A stretch of DNA of 64,000 bases from Oscarella lobularis (taxonomy: Eukaryota > Porifera > Homoscleromorpha > Homosclerophorida > Oscarellidae), in NCBI RefSeq assembly GCF_947507565.1, contig NC_089181.1:2179614-2243613 (forward strand), given 5' to 3'. Of the stretch, positions 21,501-33,500 are shown one piece after another. The notes under the pieces were generated by a model. It made no database searches. It was not told where the DNA came from and was given only the letters and a program-made list of their open reading frames with translations. Every line of letters begins with the position of its first letter. The stretch's first letter is position 1. Made by a program: the position numbers and the translations under genes.

Positions 21501-24500
21501 GCCCTCAATTTAATATTTAGGCCCTAAGAATCAAAGATTAGGCCCTCAATTTAATATTGAGGCTCTAAGAATCAAAGATTAGGCCCTCAATTTAATATTG
21601 AGGCTCTAAGAATCAAAGATTAAGCCCTCAGTTTAATATTTTGGCCCTAAGAATCAAAGGTTAGGCCCTCAATTTAATATTTAGGCCCTAAGAATCAAAG
21701 ATTAGGCCCTTAATTTAATATTAAGGCTCTAAGAATTAAACATTAGGCCCTCAATTTAATATTTAAGCCCTTTGAATAAAATATTAAGCTTTCAATTTAA
21801 TTCGTGGGCTCTTAGAATCAAAGATTAGGCCTCAATTTAATATTTAGGTCTTAAGGATTAAACATTAGGCCCTCAGTTTAATAATTAGGCTCTAACAATT
21901 AAAGATTAGGCCCTCAAGATTAGGCCCACAATTCTATTTTAAGCCCTAAGAATCAAAGATTAGGCTCTCAATTTAATATTTAGGCCCAAACAATCAAAGA
22001 TTAGGCCCTCAATTTGATATTTAGGCTCTAAGAATTAAAGATTAGGCCCACAATTTAATATTGAGGCTCTAAGAATCAAAGATTAAGCCCTCAGTTTAAT
22101 ATTTTGGCCCTAAGAATCAAAGATTAGGCCCTCAATTTAATATTTAGGCTCTAAGAATAAAAGATTAGGCCCTCAATTTAATATTTAGGCCCTAAGAATC
22201 AAAGATTAGGCCCTCAATTTAATATTTAGGCTCTAAGAATCAAAGATTATACCCTCAATTTAATATTTAGGCCCTAAGAATCAAAGATTAGGCCCTCAAT
22301 TTAATATTGAGGCTCTAAGAATCAAAGATTAGGCCCTCAATTTAATATTTAGGCCCTAAGAATCAAAGGTTAGGCCCTCAATTTAATATTTAGGCCCTAA
22401 GAATCAAAGATTAGGCCCTTAATTTAATATTAAGGCTCTAAGAATTAAACATTAGGCCCTCAATTTAATATTTAAGCCCTTTGAATAAAATATTAAGCTT
22501 TCAATTTAATTCGTGGGCTCTTAGAATCAAAGATTAGGCCTCAATTTAATATTTAGGTCTTAAGGATTAAACATTAGGCCCTCAGTTTAATAATTAGGCC
22601 CTAACAATTAAAGATTAGGCCCTCAAGATTAGGCCCACAATTCTATTTTAAGCCCTAAGAATCAAAGATTAGGCTCTCAATTTAATATTTAGGCCCAAAC
22701 AATCAAAGATTAGGCCCTCAATTTGATATTTAGGCTCTAAGAATTAAAGATTAGGCCCACAATTCTATTTTTAGGCCCTTAGAATCAAAGATTAGGCCCT
22801 CAATTTAATTTTAGGTTCTAAAAATCCAAGATTAGGCCCTTAATTTAATGTTTAGGCCCTGAGAATCAAAGATTATGCCCTCAATTATATATTTAGGCTT
22901 TAAGAATTAAAGATTAGGCCGTCAATTTAATATTGAGGTTCTAAGAATCAAAGATTAAGCCCTCAATTTAATATTTAGGCCCTAAGAATTAAATATTAGG
23001 CCGTCAATTTAATATTGAGGCTCTAAGAATCAAAGATTAGGCCCTCAATTTAATATTTAGGCCCTAAGAATCAAAGGTTAGGCCCTCAATTTAATATTTA
23101 GGCTTTGAGAATCAAAGATAAGGCCCTCAATTTAATATTGAGGCTCTAAGAATTAAACATTAGGTCCTCAATTTAATATTTAAGCTTTTTGAATAAAATA
23201 TTAAGCTTTCAATTTAATTCTAGGGCTCTTAGAATCAAAGATTAGGCCTCAATTTAATATTTAGGTCTTAAGAATTAAACATTAGGCCCTCAGTTTAATA
23301 ATTAGGCCCTAACAATTAAAGATTAGGCCCTCAATTTAATATTTAGGCCCTAAGAATCAAAGATTAGGCCCTCAATTTAATATTGAGGATCTAAGAATCA
23401 AAGATTAGGCCCTCAACTTAATATTGAGGCTCTAAGAGTCAAAGATTAAGCCCTCAGTTTAATATTTTGGCCCTAAGAATCAAAGATTAGGCCCTCAATT
23501 TAATATTGAGGCCCTAAGAATCAAAGATTAGGCCCTCAATTTAATATTTAGGCTTTAAGAAACAAAGATTAGGCTCTCAATTTAATATTTAGGCTCTAAG
23601 AATCAAAGATTAGGCCCTCAATTTAATATTTAGGCCCTAAGAATCAAAGATTAGGCCCTCAATTTAATATTGAGGCTCTAAGAATCAAAGATTAGGCCCT
23701 CAATTTAATTTTTAGGCCCTAAGAATCAAAGGTTAGGCTCTCAATTTAATATTGAGGCTCTAAGAATCAAAGATTAGGCCCTCAATTTAATATTTAGGCT
23801 CTAAGAATCAAAGATTAGGCCCTCAATTTAATATTGAGGCTCTAGGAATAAAAGATTAGGCCCTCAATTTAATATTTAGGCCCTAAGAATAAAAGGTTAG
23901 GCCCTCAATTTAATATTGAGGCTCTAAGAATCAAAGATTAGGCCCTCAATTTAATATTGAGGCTCTAAGAATCAAAGATTAGGCCCTCAATGTAATATTG
24001 AGGCTCTAGGAATAAAAGATTAGGCCCTCAATTTAATATTTAAGCCCTAAGAATCAAAGATTAGGCCCTCAATTTAATATTAAGGCTCTAAGAATTAAAC
24101 ATTAGGCCCTCAATTTAATATTTAAGCCCTTTGAATAAAATATTAATCTTTCAATTTAATTCGTGGGCTCTTAGAATCAAAGATTAGGCCCTCAATTTAA
24201 TATTGAGGCTCTAAGAATCAAAGATTAGGCCCTCAATTTAATATTGAGGCTCTAGGAATTAAAGATTAGGCCGTCAATTTAATATTGAGGTTCTAAGAAT
24301 CAAAGATTAGGCCCTCAATTTAATATTTAGGCCCTAAGAATTAAATATTAGGCCGTCAATTTAATATTGAGGCTCTAAGAATCAAAGATTAGGCTCTCAA
24401 TTTAATATTTAGGCCCAAACAATCAAAGATTAGGCCCTCGATTTAATTTTAAGCTCTAAAAATCTAAGATTAGGCCCTTAATTTAATGTTTAGGCCCTAA

Positions 24501-27500
24501 TAATCAAAGATTAGGCCCTCAATTATATATTTAGTCTTTAAGAATTAAAGATTAGGCCGTCAATTTAATATTGAGGCTCTAAGAATCAAAGATTAGGCCC
24601 TCAATTTAATATTTAAGCCCTAAGAATTTAATATTAGGCTCTCAATTTGATTTAGGCTCTAAGAATTAAAGGATAGGCCCACAATTCAATTTTTAGGCCC
24701 TAAGAATCAAAGATTAGGCCCTCGATTTAATTTTAAGCTCTAAAAATCTAAGATTAGGCCCTTAATTTAATGTTTAGGCCCTAATAATCAAAGATTAAGC
24801 CCTCAATTATATATTTAGGCTTTAAGATTTAAAGATTAGGCCGTCAATTTAATATTGAGGCTCTAAGAATCAAAGATTAGGCTCTCAATTTAATATTTAG
24901 GCCCTAAGAATCAAAAGTTAGGCCCTCAATTTAATATTTACGCCCTAAGAATCAAAGATTAGGCCCTCAATTTAATATTGAGGCTCTAAGAATTAAAGAT
25001 TAGGCCCTCAATTTAATATTTAGGCCCTAAGAATAAGATTAGGTCTTCAATTTAATATTTAGGCCCTAAGAATCAAAGATTAGGCTCTCAATTAAATATT
25101 TTGGCCCTAAGAATCAAAGATTAAGCCCTCAGTTTAATATTTCGGCCCTGAGAATCAAAGATTAGGTCCTCAATTTAATATTTAGGCCCTAAGAATCAAA
25201 GATTAGGCCCTCAATTTAATATTGAGGCTCTAAGAATCAAAGATTAGGCCCTCAATTTAATATTTAGGCCCTAAGAATTAAATATTAGGCCCTCAATTTA
25301 ATATTTAGGCCCTAAGAATTAAACATTAGGCCCTCAGTTTAATAATTAGGCCCTAACAATCAAAGATTAGGCCCTCAATTTAATATTTTGGCTCTAAGAA
25401 TCAAAGATTAGGCCCTCAATTTAATATTTTGGCCCTAGGAATCAAAGATTAAGCCCTCAGTTTAATATTTTGGCCCTGAGAATCAAAGATTAGGCCCTCA
25501 ATTTAATATTTAGGCCCTAAGAATAAGATTAGGCCCTCAATTTAATATTTAGGCCCTAAGAATCAAAGATTAGGCCCTCAATTTAATATTTAGGCTTTAA
25601 GAAACAAAGATTAGGCTCTCAATTTAATATTGAGACCCTAAGAATCAAAGATTAGGCTCTCAATTTAATATTTAGGCCCAAACAATCAAAGATTAGGCCC
25701 TCAATTTGATATTTAGGCTCTAAGAATTAAAGATTAGGCCCACAATTCTATTTTTAGGCCCTTAGAATCAAAGATTAGGCCCTCAATTTAATTTTAGGTT
25801 CTAAAAATCCAAGATTAGGCCCTTAATTTAATGTTTAGGTCCTGAGAATCAAAGATTAGGCCCTCAATTTAATATTGAGGCTCTAAGAATCAAAGATTAG
25901 GCCGTCAATTTAATATTGAGGCTCTAAGAATCAAAGATTAAGCCCTCAGTTTAATATTTTGGCTTTAAGAATCAAAGATTAGGCCCTCAATTTAATATTT
26001 AGGCTCTAAGAATCAAAGATTAGGCCCTCAATTTAATATTTAGGCTCTAAGAATCAAAGATTAGGCCCTCAATTTAATATTTAGGCCCTAAGAATCAAAG
26101 ATTAGGCCCTCAATTTAATATTGAGGCTCTAAGAATCAAAGATTAGGCCCTCAATTTAATTTTGAGGCTCTAGGAATAAAAGATTAGGCCCTCAATTAAA
26201 TATTTAGGCCCTAAGAATCAAAGATTAGGCCCTCAATTTAATATTGAGGCTCTAAAAATCAAAGATTAGGCCCTCAATTTAATATTGAGGCTCTAAGAGT
26301 CAAAGATTAAGCCCTCAGTTTAATATTTTGGCTCTAAGAATCAAAGATTATACCCTCAATTTAATATTTAGGCTCTAAGAATCAAAGATTAGGCCCTCAA
26401 TTTAATATTTAGGCCCTAAGAATCAAAGGTTAGGCCCTCAATTTAATATTGAGGCTCTAAGAATCAAAGATTAGGCCCTCAATTTAATGTTTAGGCCCTA
26501 AGAATCAAAGACTAGGCCCTCAGTTTAATATTTTGGCTCTAAGAATCAAAGATTAGGCCCTCAATTTAATATCTTGGCCCTAAGAATAAGATTAGGCCCT
26601 CAATTTAATATTTAGGCCCTAAGAATCAAAGATTAGGCCCTCAATTTAATATTTAGGCTTTAAGAAACAAAGATTAGGTTCTCAATTTTATATTCAGACC
26701 CTAAGATTCAAAGATTAGGCTCTCAATTTAATATTTAGGCTCTAATAATCAAAGATTAGGCCCTCAATTTAATATTTAGGCCCTAAGAATTAAATATTAG
26801 GCCCTCAATTTGATATTTAGGCTCTAAGAATTAAACGATAGGCCCACAATTCAATTTTTAGGCCCTAAGAATCAAAGATTAGGCCCTCGATTTAATTTTA
26901 AGCTCTAAAAATCTAAGATTAGGCCCTTAATTTAATGTTTAGGCCCTAATAATCAAAGATTAAGCCCTCAATTATATATTTAGGCTTTAAGATTTAAAGA
27001 TTAGGCCGTCAATTTAATATTGAGGCTCTAAGAATCAAAGATTAGGCCCTCAATTTAATATTTAGGCCCTAAGTATCAAAGATTAGGCCCTCAATTTAAT
27101 ATTTAGGCCCTAAGAATCAAAGGTTAGGCCCTCAATTTAATATTGAGGCTCTAAGAATCAAAGATTAGGCCCTCAATTTAATGTTTAGGCCCTAAGAATC
27201 AAAGACTAGGCCCTCAATTTAATATTTAGGCTCTAAGATTTAAATATTAGGCCCTCAATTTAATATTTAGGCCCTAAGAATTAAACATTAGGCCCTCAGT
27301 TTAATAATTAGGCCCTTACAATCAAAGATTAGGCCGTCAATTTAATATTGAGGCTCTAAGAATCAAAGATTAGGCCCTCAATTTAATATTTAGGCTTTAA
27401 GAAACAAAGATTAGGCTCTCCATTTAATATTCAGACCCTAAGAATCAAAGATTAGGCTCTCAATTTAATATTTAGGCCCTAAAAATCAAAGATTAGGCCC

Positions 27501-30500
27501 TCAATTTGATATTTAGGCTCTAGGAATTAAAGATTAGGCCCACAATTCTATTTTTAGGCCCTAAGAATCAAAGATAAGGCCCTCAATTTGATATTTATGC
27601 TCTAAGAATTAAAGATTAGGCCCACAATTCTATTTTTAGGCCCTAAGAATCAAAGATTAGGCCTTCGATTTAATTTAGGCTCTAAAAATCTAAGCTTAGG
27701 CCCTTAATTTAATGTTTAGGCCCTAAGAATCAAAGATTAAGCCTTCAATTATATATTTAGGCTTTAAGAATTAAAGATTAGGCCGTCAATTTAATATTGA
27801 GGCTCTAAGAATCAAAGATTAGGCCCTCAATTTAATATTTAGGCCCTAAGAATCAAAGATTAGGCCCTCAATTTAACATTGAGGCTCTAAGAATCAAAGA
27901 TTAGGCCCTCAATTTAATATTGAGGCTCTAAGAATCAAAGATTAAGCCCTCAGTTTAATATTTTGGCCCTAAGAATCAAAGATTAGGCCCTCAATTTAAT
28001 ATTTAGGCTCTAAGAATCAAAGATTAGGCCCTCAATTTAATATTTAGGCTCTAAGAATCAAAGATTTGGCCCTCAATTTAATATTTAGGCTCTAAAAATC
28101 AAAGATTAGGCCCTCAATTTAATATTGAGGCTCTAAGAATCAAAGATTAAGCCCTCAGTTTAATGTTTTGGCTCTAAGAATCAAAGATTATACCCTCAAT
28201 TTAATATTTAGGCTCTAAGTATCAAAGATTAGGCCCTCAATTTAATATTTAGGCCCTAAGAATCAAAGGTTAGGCCCTCAATTTAATATTGAGGCTCTAA
28301 GAATCAAAGATTAGGCCCTCAATTTAATGTTTAGGCCCTAAGAATCAAAGACTAGGCCCTCAATTTAATATTTAGGCTCTAAGATTTAAATATTAGGCCC
28401 TCAATTTAATATTTAGGCCCTAAGAATTAAGCATTAGGCCCTCAGTTTAATAATTAGGTTCTGACAATCAAAGATTAGGCCCTCAATTTAATATTTTGGC
28501 TCTAAGAATCAAAGATTAGGCCCTCATTTTAATATTTTGGCCCTAAGAATCAAAGATTAAGCCCTCAGTTTAATATTTTGGCCCTGAGAATCAAAGATTA
28601 GGCCCTCAATTTAATATTTAGGCCCTAAGAATATGATTAGGCCCTCAATTTAATATTTAGGCCTTAAGAATCAAAGATTAGGCCCTCAATTTAATATTTA
28701 GGCTTTAAGAAACAAAGATTAGGCCCTCGATTTAATTTTGAGCTCTAGAAATCTAAGATTAGGCCCTTAATTTAATGTTTAGGCCCTAATAATCAAAGAT
28801 TAAACTCTCAAATTATATATTTAGTCTTTAAGATTTAAAGATTAGGCCGTCAATTTAATATTTAGGCCCTAAGAATCAAAGGTTAGGCCCTCAATTTAAT
28901 ATTGAGGCTCTAAGAATCAAAGATTTGGCCCTTAATTTAATATTGAGGCTCTAGGAATATAAGATTAGGCCCTCAATTTAATATTTAGGCCCTAAGAATC
29001 AAAGATTAGGCCCTTAATTTAATTTTGAGGCTCTAAGAATTAAACATTAGGCCCTCAATTTAATATTTAAGCCCTTTGAATAAAATATTAATCTTTCAAT
29101 TTAATTCGTGGGCTCTTAGAATCAAAGATTAGGCCTCAATTTAATATTTATGTCTTAAGAATTAAACATTAGGCCCTCAGTTTAATAATTAGGCCCTAAC
29201 AATTAAAGATTAGGCCCTCAATTTAATATTTTGGCCCTAAGAATCAAAGATTAGGCCCTCAATTTAATATTGAGGCTCTAAGAATCAAAGATTAGGCCCA
29301 CAATTTAATATTTAGGCCCTAAGAATCAAAGATTAGGCTCTCAATTTAATATTTAGGCCCTAAGAATCAAAGATTAGGCCCTCAATTTAATATTTAGGCT
29401 TTAAGAATCAAAGATTAGGCTCTCAATTTAATGTTAAGGCCCTAAGAATCAATGATTAGGCCGTCAATTTAATATTGAGCCTCTAAAAATCTAAAATTAG
29501 GCCCTCAATTTAATGTTTAGGCCCTAAGAATCAAAGACTAGGCCCTCAATTTAATATTTAGGCTCTAAGAATTAAAGATTAGGCTCACAATTCTATTTTT
29601 AGGCCCTAAGAATAAAAGATTAGGCCCTCAATTTAATATTTATGCTCTAAGAATCAAAGATTAGGCCCTCAATTTAATATTTAGGCCCTAAGAATAAGAT
29701 TAGGTCTTCAATTTAATATTTAGGTCCTAAGAATCAAAGATTAGGCCCTCAATTTAATATTTTGGCCCTAAGAATCAAAGATTAGGCCCTCAATTTAATA
29801 TTTGGGCCCTAAAAATCAAAGATTAAGCTCTTAATTTAATATTTAGGCCCTAAGAATCAAAGATTAGGCCCTCAATTTAATATTTAGGCTTTGAGAATCA
29901 AAGATAAGGCTCTCAATATTATATTTAGGCTCTAAGAATTAAAGATTAGGCCCACGATTCTATTTTTAGGCTCTAAGAATTAAAGATTAGGCCGTCAATT
30001 TAATTTTAGGTTCTAAAAATCCAAGATTAAGCCCTTAATTTAATGTCTAGGCCCTTAGAATCAAAGATTAGGCCCTCAATTATATATTTAGGCTTTAAGA
30101 ATTAAAGATTAGGCCGTCAATTTAATATTGAGGCTCCAAGAATAAAAGATTAGGCCCTCAATTTAATATTTACGCCCTAAGAATCAAATGTTAGGCCTTC
30201 AATTTAATATTTAGGCTTTTAGAATCATAGATTAGGCTCTCAATTTAATGTTAAGGCCCTAAGAATCAAAGATTAGGCCCTCAATTATATAGTTAGGCTT
30301 TAAGAATTAAAGATTAGGCTGTCAATTTAATATTGAGGCGTTAAGAATCAAAGATTAGGCCCTCAATTTAATATTGAGGATCTAAGAATCAACGATTAGG
30401 CCCTCAATTTAATATTGAGGCTCTAGGAATGAAGATTAGGCCCTCAATTTAATATTTGGGCCCTAAGAATCAAAGATTAGGCCCTTAATTTAATATTGAG

Positions 30501-33500
30501 GTTCTAAGAATTAAACATTAGGCCCTCATTTTAATATTTAGGCCCTAAGAATCAAAGTTTAGGCTCTCAATTTAATATTTAAGCCTTTTGAATAAAATAT
30601 TAATCTTTCAATTTAATTCGTGGGCTCTTAGAATCAAAGATTAGGCCTCAATTTAATATTTAGGTCTTAAGAATTAAACATTAGGCCATCAGTTTAATAA
30701 TTGGGCCCTAACAATTAAAGATTAGGCCCTCAATTTAATATTGAGGATCTAAGAATCAAAGATTACGCCCTTATTTTAATATTTAGGCCCTAAGAATCAA
30801 AGATTAGGCTCTCAATTTAATATTGAGGCCCTAAGAATCAAAGATTAGGCCCTCAATTTAATATTGAGGCTCTAAGAATTCAAGATTAGGCTCTCAATTT
30901 AATATTTAGGCCCTAAGAATCAAAGATCAGGCCCTCAATTTAATATTTAGTTCCAAAGAAATAAAGATTAGACCCTCAATTTAATATTTAGGCCATAAGA
31001 ATCAAATGTTTGGCCCTCAATTTAATATTTAGGTGTTGAAAATCAAAGATTACGCCCTCAATTTAATATTGAGGCTCTAAGAATCAAAGATTAGGCCCTC
31101 AATTTAATATTTAGGCCCTTAGAATCAAAGATTAGGCCCTCAATTTAATATTTAGGCCATAAGAATCAAAGATTAGGCTCTCAATTTAATATTTAGGCTT
31201 TAAGAATCAGAGATTAGGCTCTCAATTTAATGTTTAGGCCCTAAGAATCAATGATTAGGCCGTCAATTTAATATTGAGGCTCTAAGAATCAAAGATTAAG
31301 CCCTCAGTTTAATATTTTGGCCCTAAGAATCAAAGATTAGGCCCTCAATTTAATATTGAGGCTCTAAGAATCAAAGATTAGGCCCTCAATTTAATATTGA
31401 GGCTCTAGGAATAAAAGATTAGGCCCTCAATTTAATATTTAGGCCCTAAGAATCAAAGATTAGGCCCTTAATTTAATATTAAGGCTCTAAGAATTAAACA
31501 TTAAGACCTCAATTTAATATTTAAGCCCTTTGAATAAAATATTAATCTTTCAATTTAATTCGTGGGCTCTTAGAATCAAAGATTAGGCCTCAATTTAATA
31601 TTTAGGTCTTAAGAATTAAACATTAGGCCCTCAGTTTAATAATTACGTCCTAACAATTAAAGATTAGGCCCTCCAGATTAGGTCCACAATTCTATTTTAA
31701 GCCCTAAGAATCAAAGATTAGGCCCTCAATTTAATTTTAGGTTCTAAAAATCCAAGATTAGGCCTTTAATTTAATGTTTAGGCCCTGAGAATCAAAGATT
31801 GTGCCCTCAATTATATATTTAGGCTTTAAGAATTAAAGATTAGGCCGTCAATTTAATATTGAGGTTCTAAGAATCAAAGATTAGGCCCTCAATTTAATAT
31901 TTAGGCCCTAAGAATTAAATATTAGGCCGTCAATTTAATATTGAGGCTCTAAGAATCAAAGATTAGGCCCTCAATTATATATTTAGGCTTTAAGAATTAA
32001 AGATTAGGCCGTCAATTTAATATTGAGGTTCTAAGAATCAAAGATTAGGCCCTCAATTTAATATTTAGGCCCTAAGAATTAAATATTAGGCCGTCAATTT
32101 AATATTGAGGCTCTAAGAATCAAAGATTAGGCCCTCAATTTAATATTTAGGCTTTAAGAATCAAAGATTAGGCTCTCAATTCAATATTGAGGCCCTAAGA
32201 ATCAAAGATTAGGCCCTCAATTTAATATTTAGGTCCTAAGAATCAAAGATTAGGCCCTCAATTTAATATTTAGGTCCTAAGAATAAGATTAGGTCCTCAA
32301 TTTAATATTTAGGCCCTAAGAATCAAAGATAAGGCTCTCAATTTAACATTTAGGTTCTAAGAATCAAAGATTAGGCCCTCAATTTTATATTTAGGCTTTA
32401 AGAATTAAAGATTAGGCCGTCAATTTAATATTGAGGCTGTAAGAATCAAAGGTTAGGCTCTCAATTTAATGTTAAGGCCCTTAGAATCAATGATTAGGCC
32501 GTCAATTTAATATTGAGGCTCTAAGAATCAAAGATTAGGCCCTCAATTTAATTTTAGGTTCTAATAATCCAAGATTAGGCTCTTAATTTAATGTTTAGGC
32601 CCTGAGAATTAAAGATTAGGCCCTCAATTATATATTTAGGCTTTAAGAATTAAAGATTAGGCCGTCAATTTAATATTGAGGCCCTAAGAATCAAAGATTA
32701 GGCCCTCAATTTATTTTTAGTTTCTAAAAATCCAAGATTAGGCTCTTAATTTAATGTTTAGGCCCTGAGAATTAAAGATTAGGTCCTCAATTATATATTT
32801 AGGCTTTAAGAATTAAAGATTAGGCCGTCAATTTGATATTGAGGCTCTAGAATCAAAGATTAGGCCCTCATTTTAATATTTAGGCCCTAAGAATTAAATA
32901 TTAGGCCGTCAATTTAATATTGAAGCTCTAAGATTCAAAGATTAGGCCCTCAATTTAATATTTAGGCCCTAAGAATCAAAGGTTAGGCCCTCAATTTAAT
33001 ATTTAGGCTTTGAGAATCAAAGATAAGGCCCTCAATTTGATATTTTGGCTCTAAGAATTAAAGATTAGGCCCACAATTCTATTTTTAGGCCCTAAGAATC
33101 AAAGATTACGCTCTCGATTTAATTTTTGGCTCTAAAAATCCAAGATTAGGCCCTTAATTTAATGTTTAGGTCCTAAGAATCAAAAATTAGGCTCTCATTT
33201 ATATATTTAGGCTTTAAGAATTAAAGATTAGGCCGTCAATTTATTATTGAGGCTCTAAGAATCAAAGATTAGGCCCTCAATTTAATATTTAGGCCCTAAG
33301 AATCAAAGGTTAGGCCCTCAATTTAATATTGAGGCTCTAAGAATCAAAGATTAGGCCCTCAATTTATTTTTAGTTTATAAAAATCCAAGATTAGGCTCTT
33401 AATTTAATGTTTAGGCCCTGAGAATTAAAGATTAGGCCCTCAATTATATATTTAGGCTTTAAGAATTAAAGTTTAGGCCGTCAATTTGATATTGAGGCTC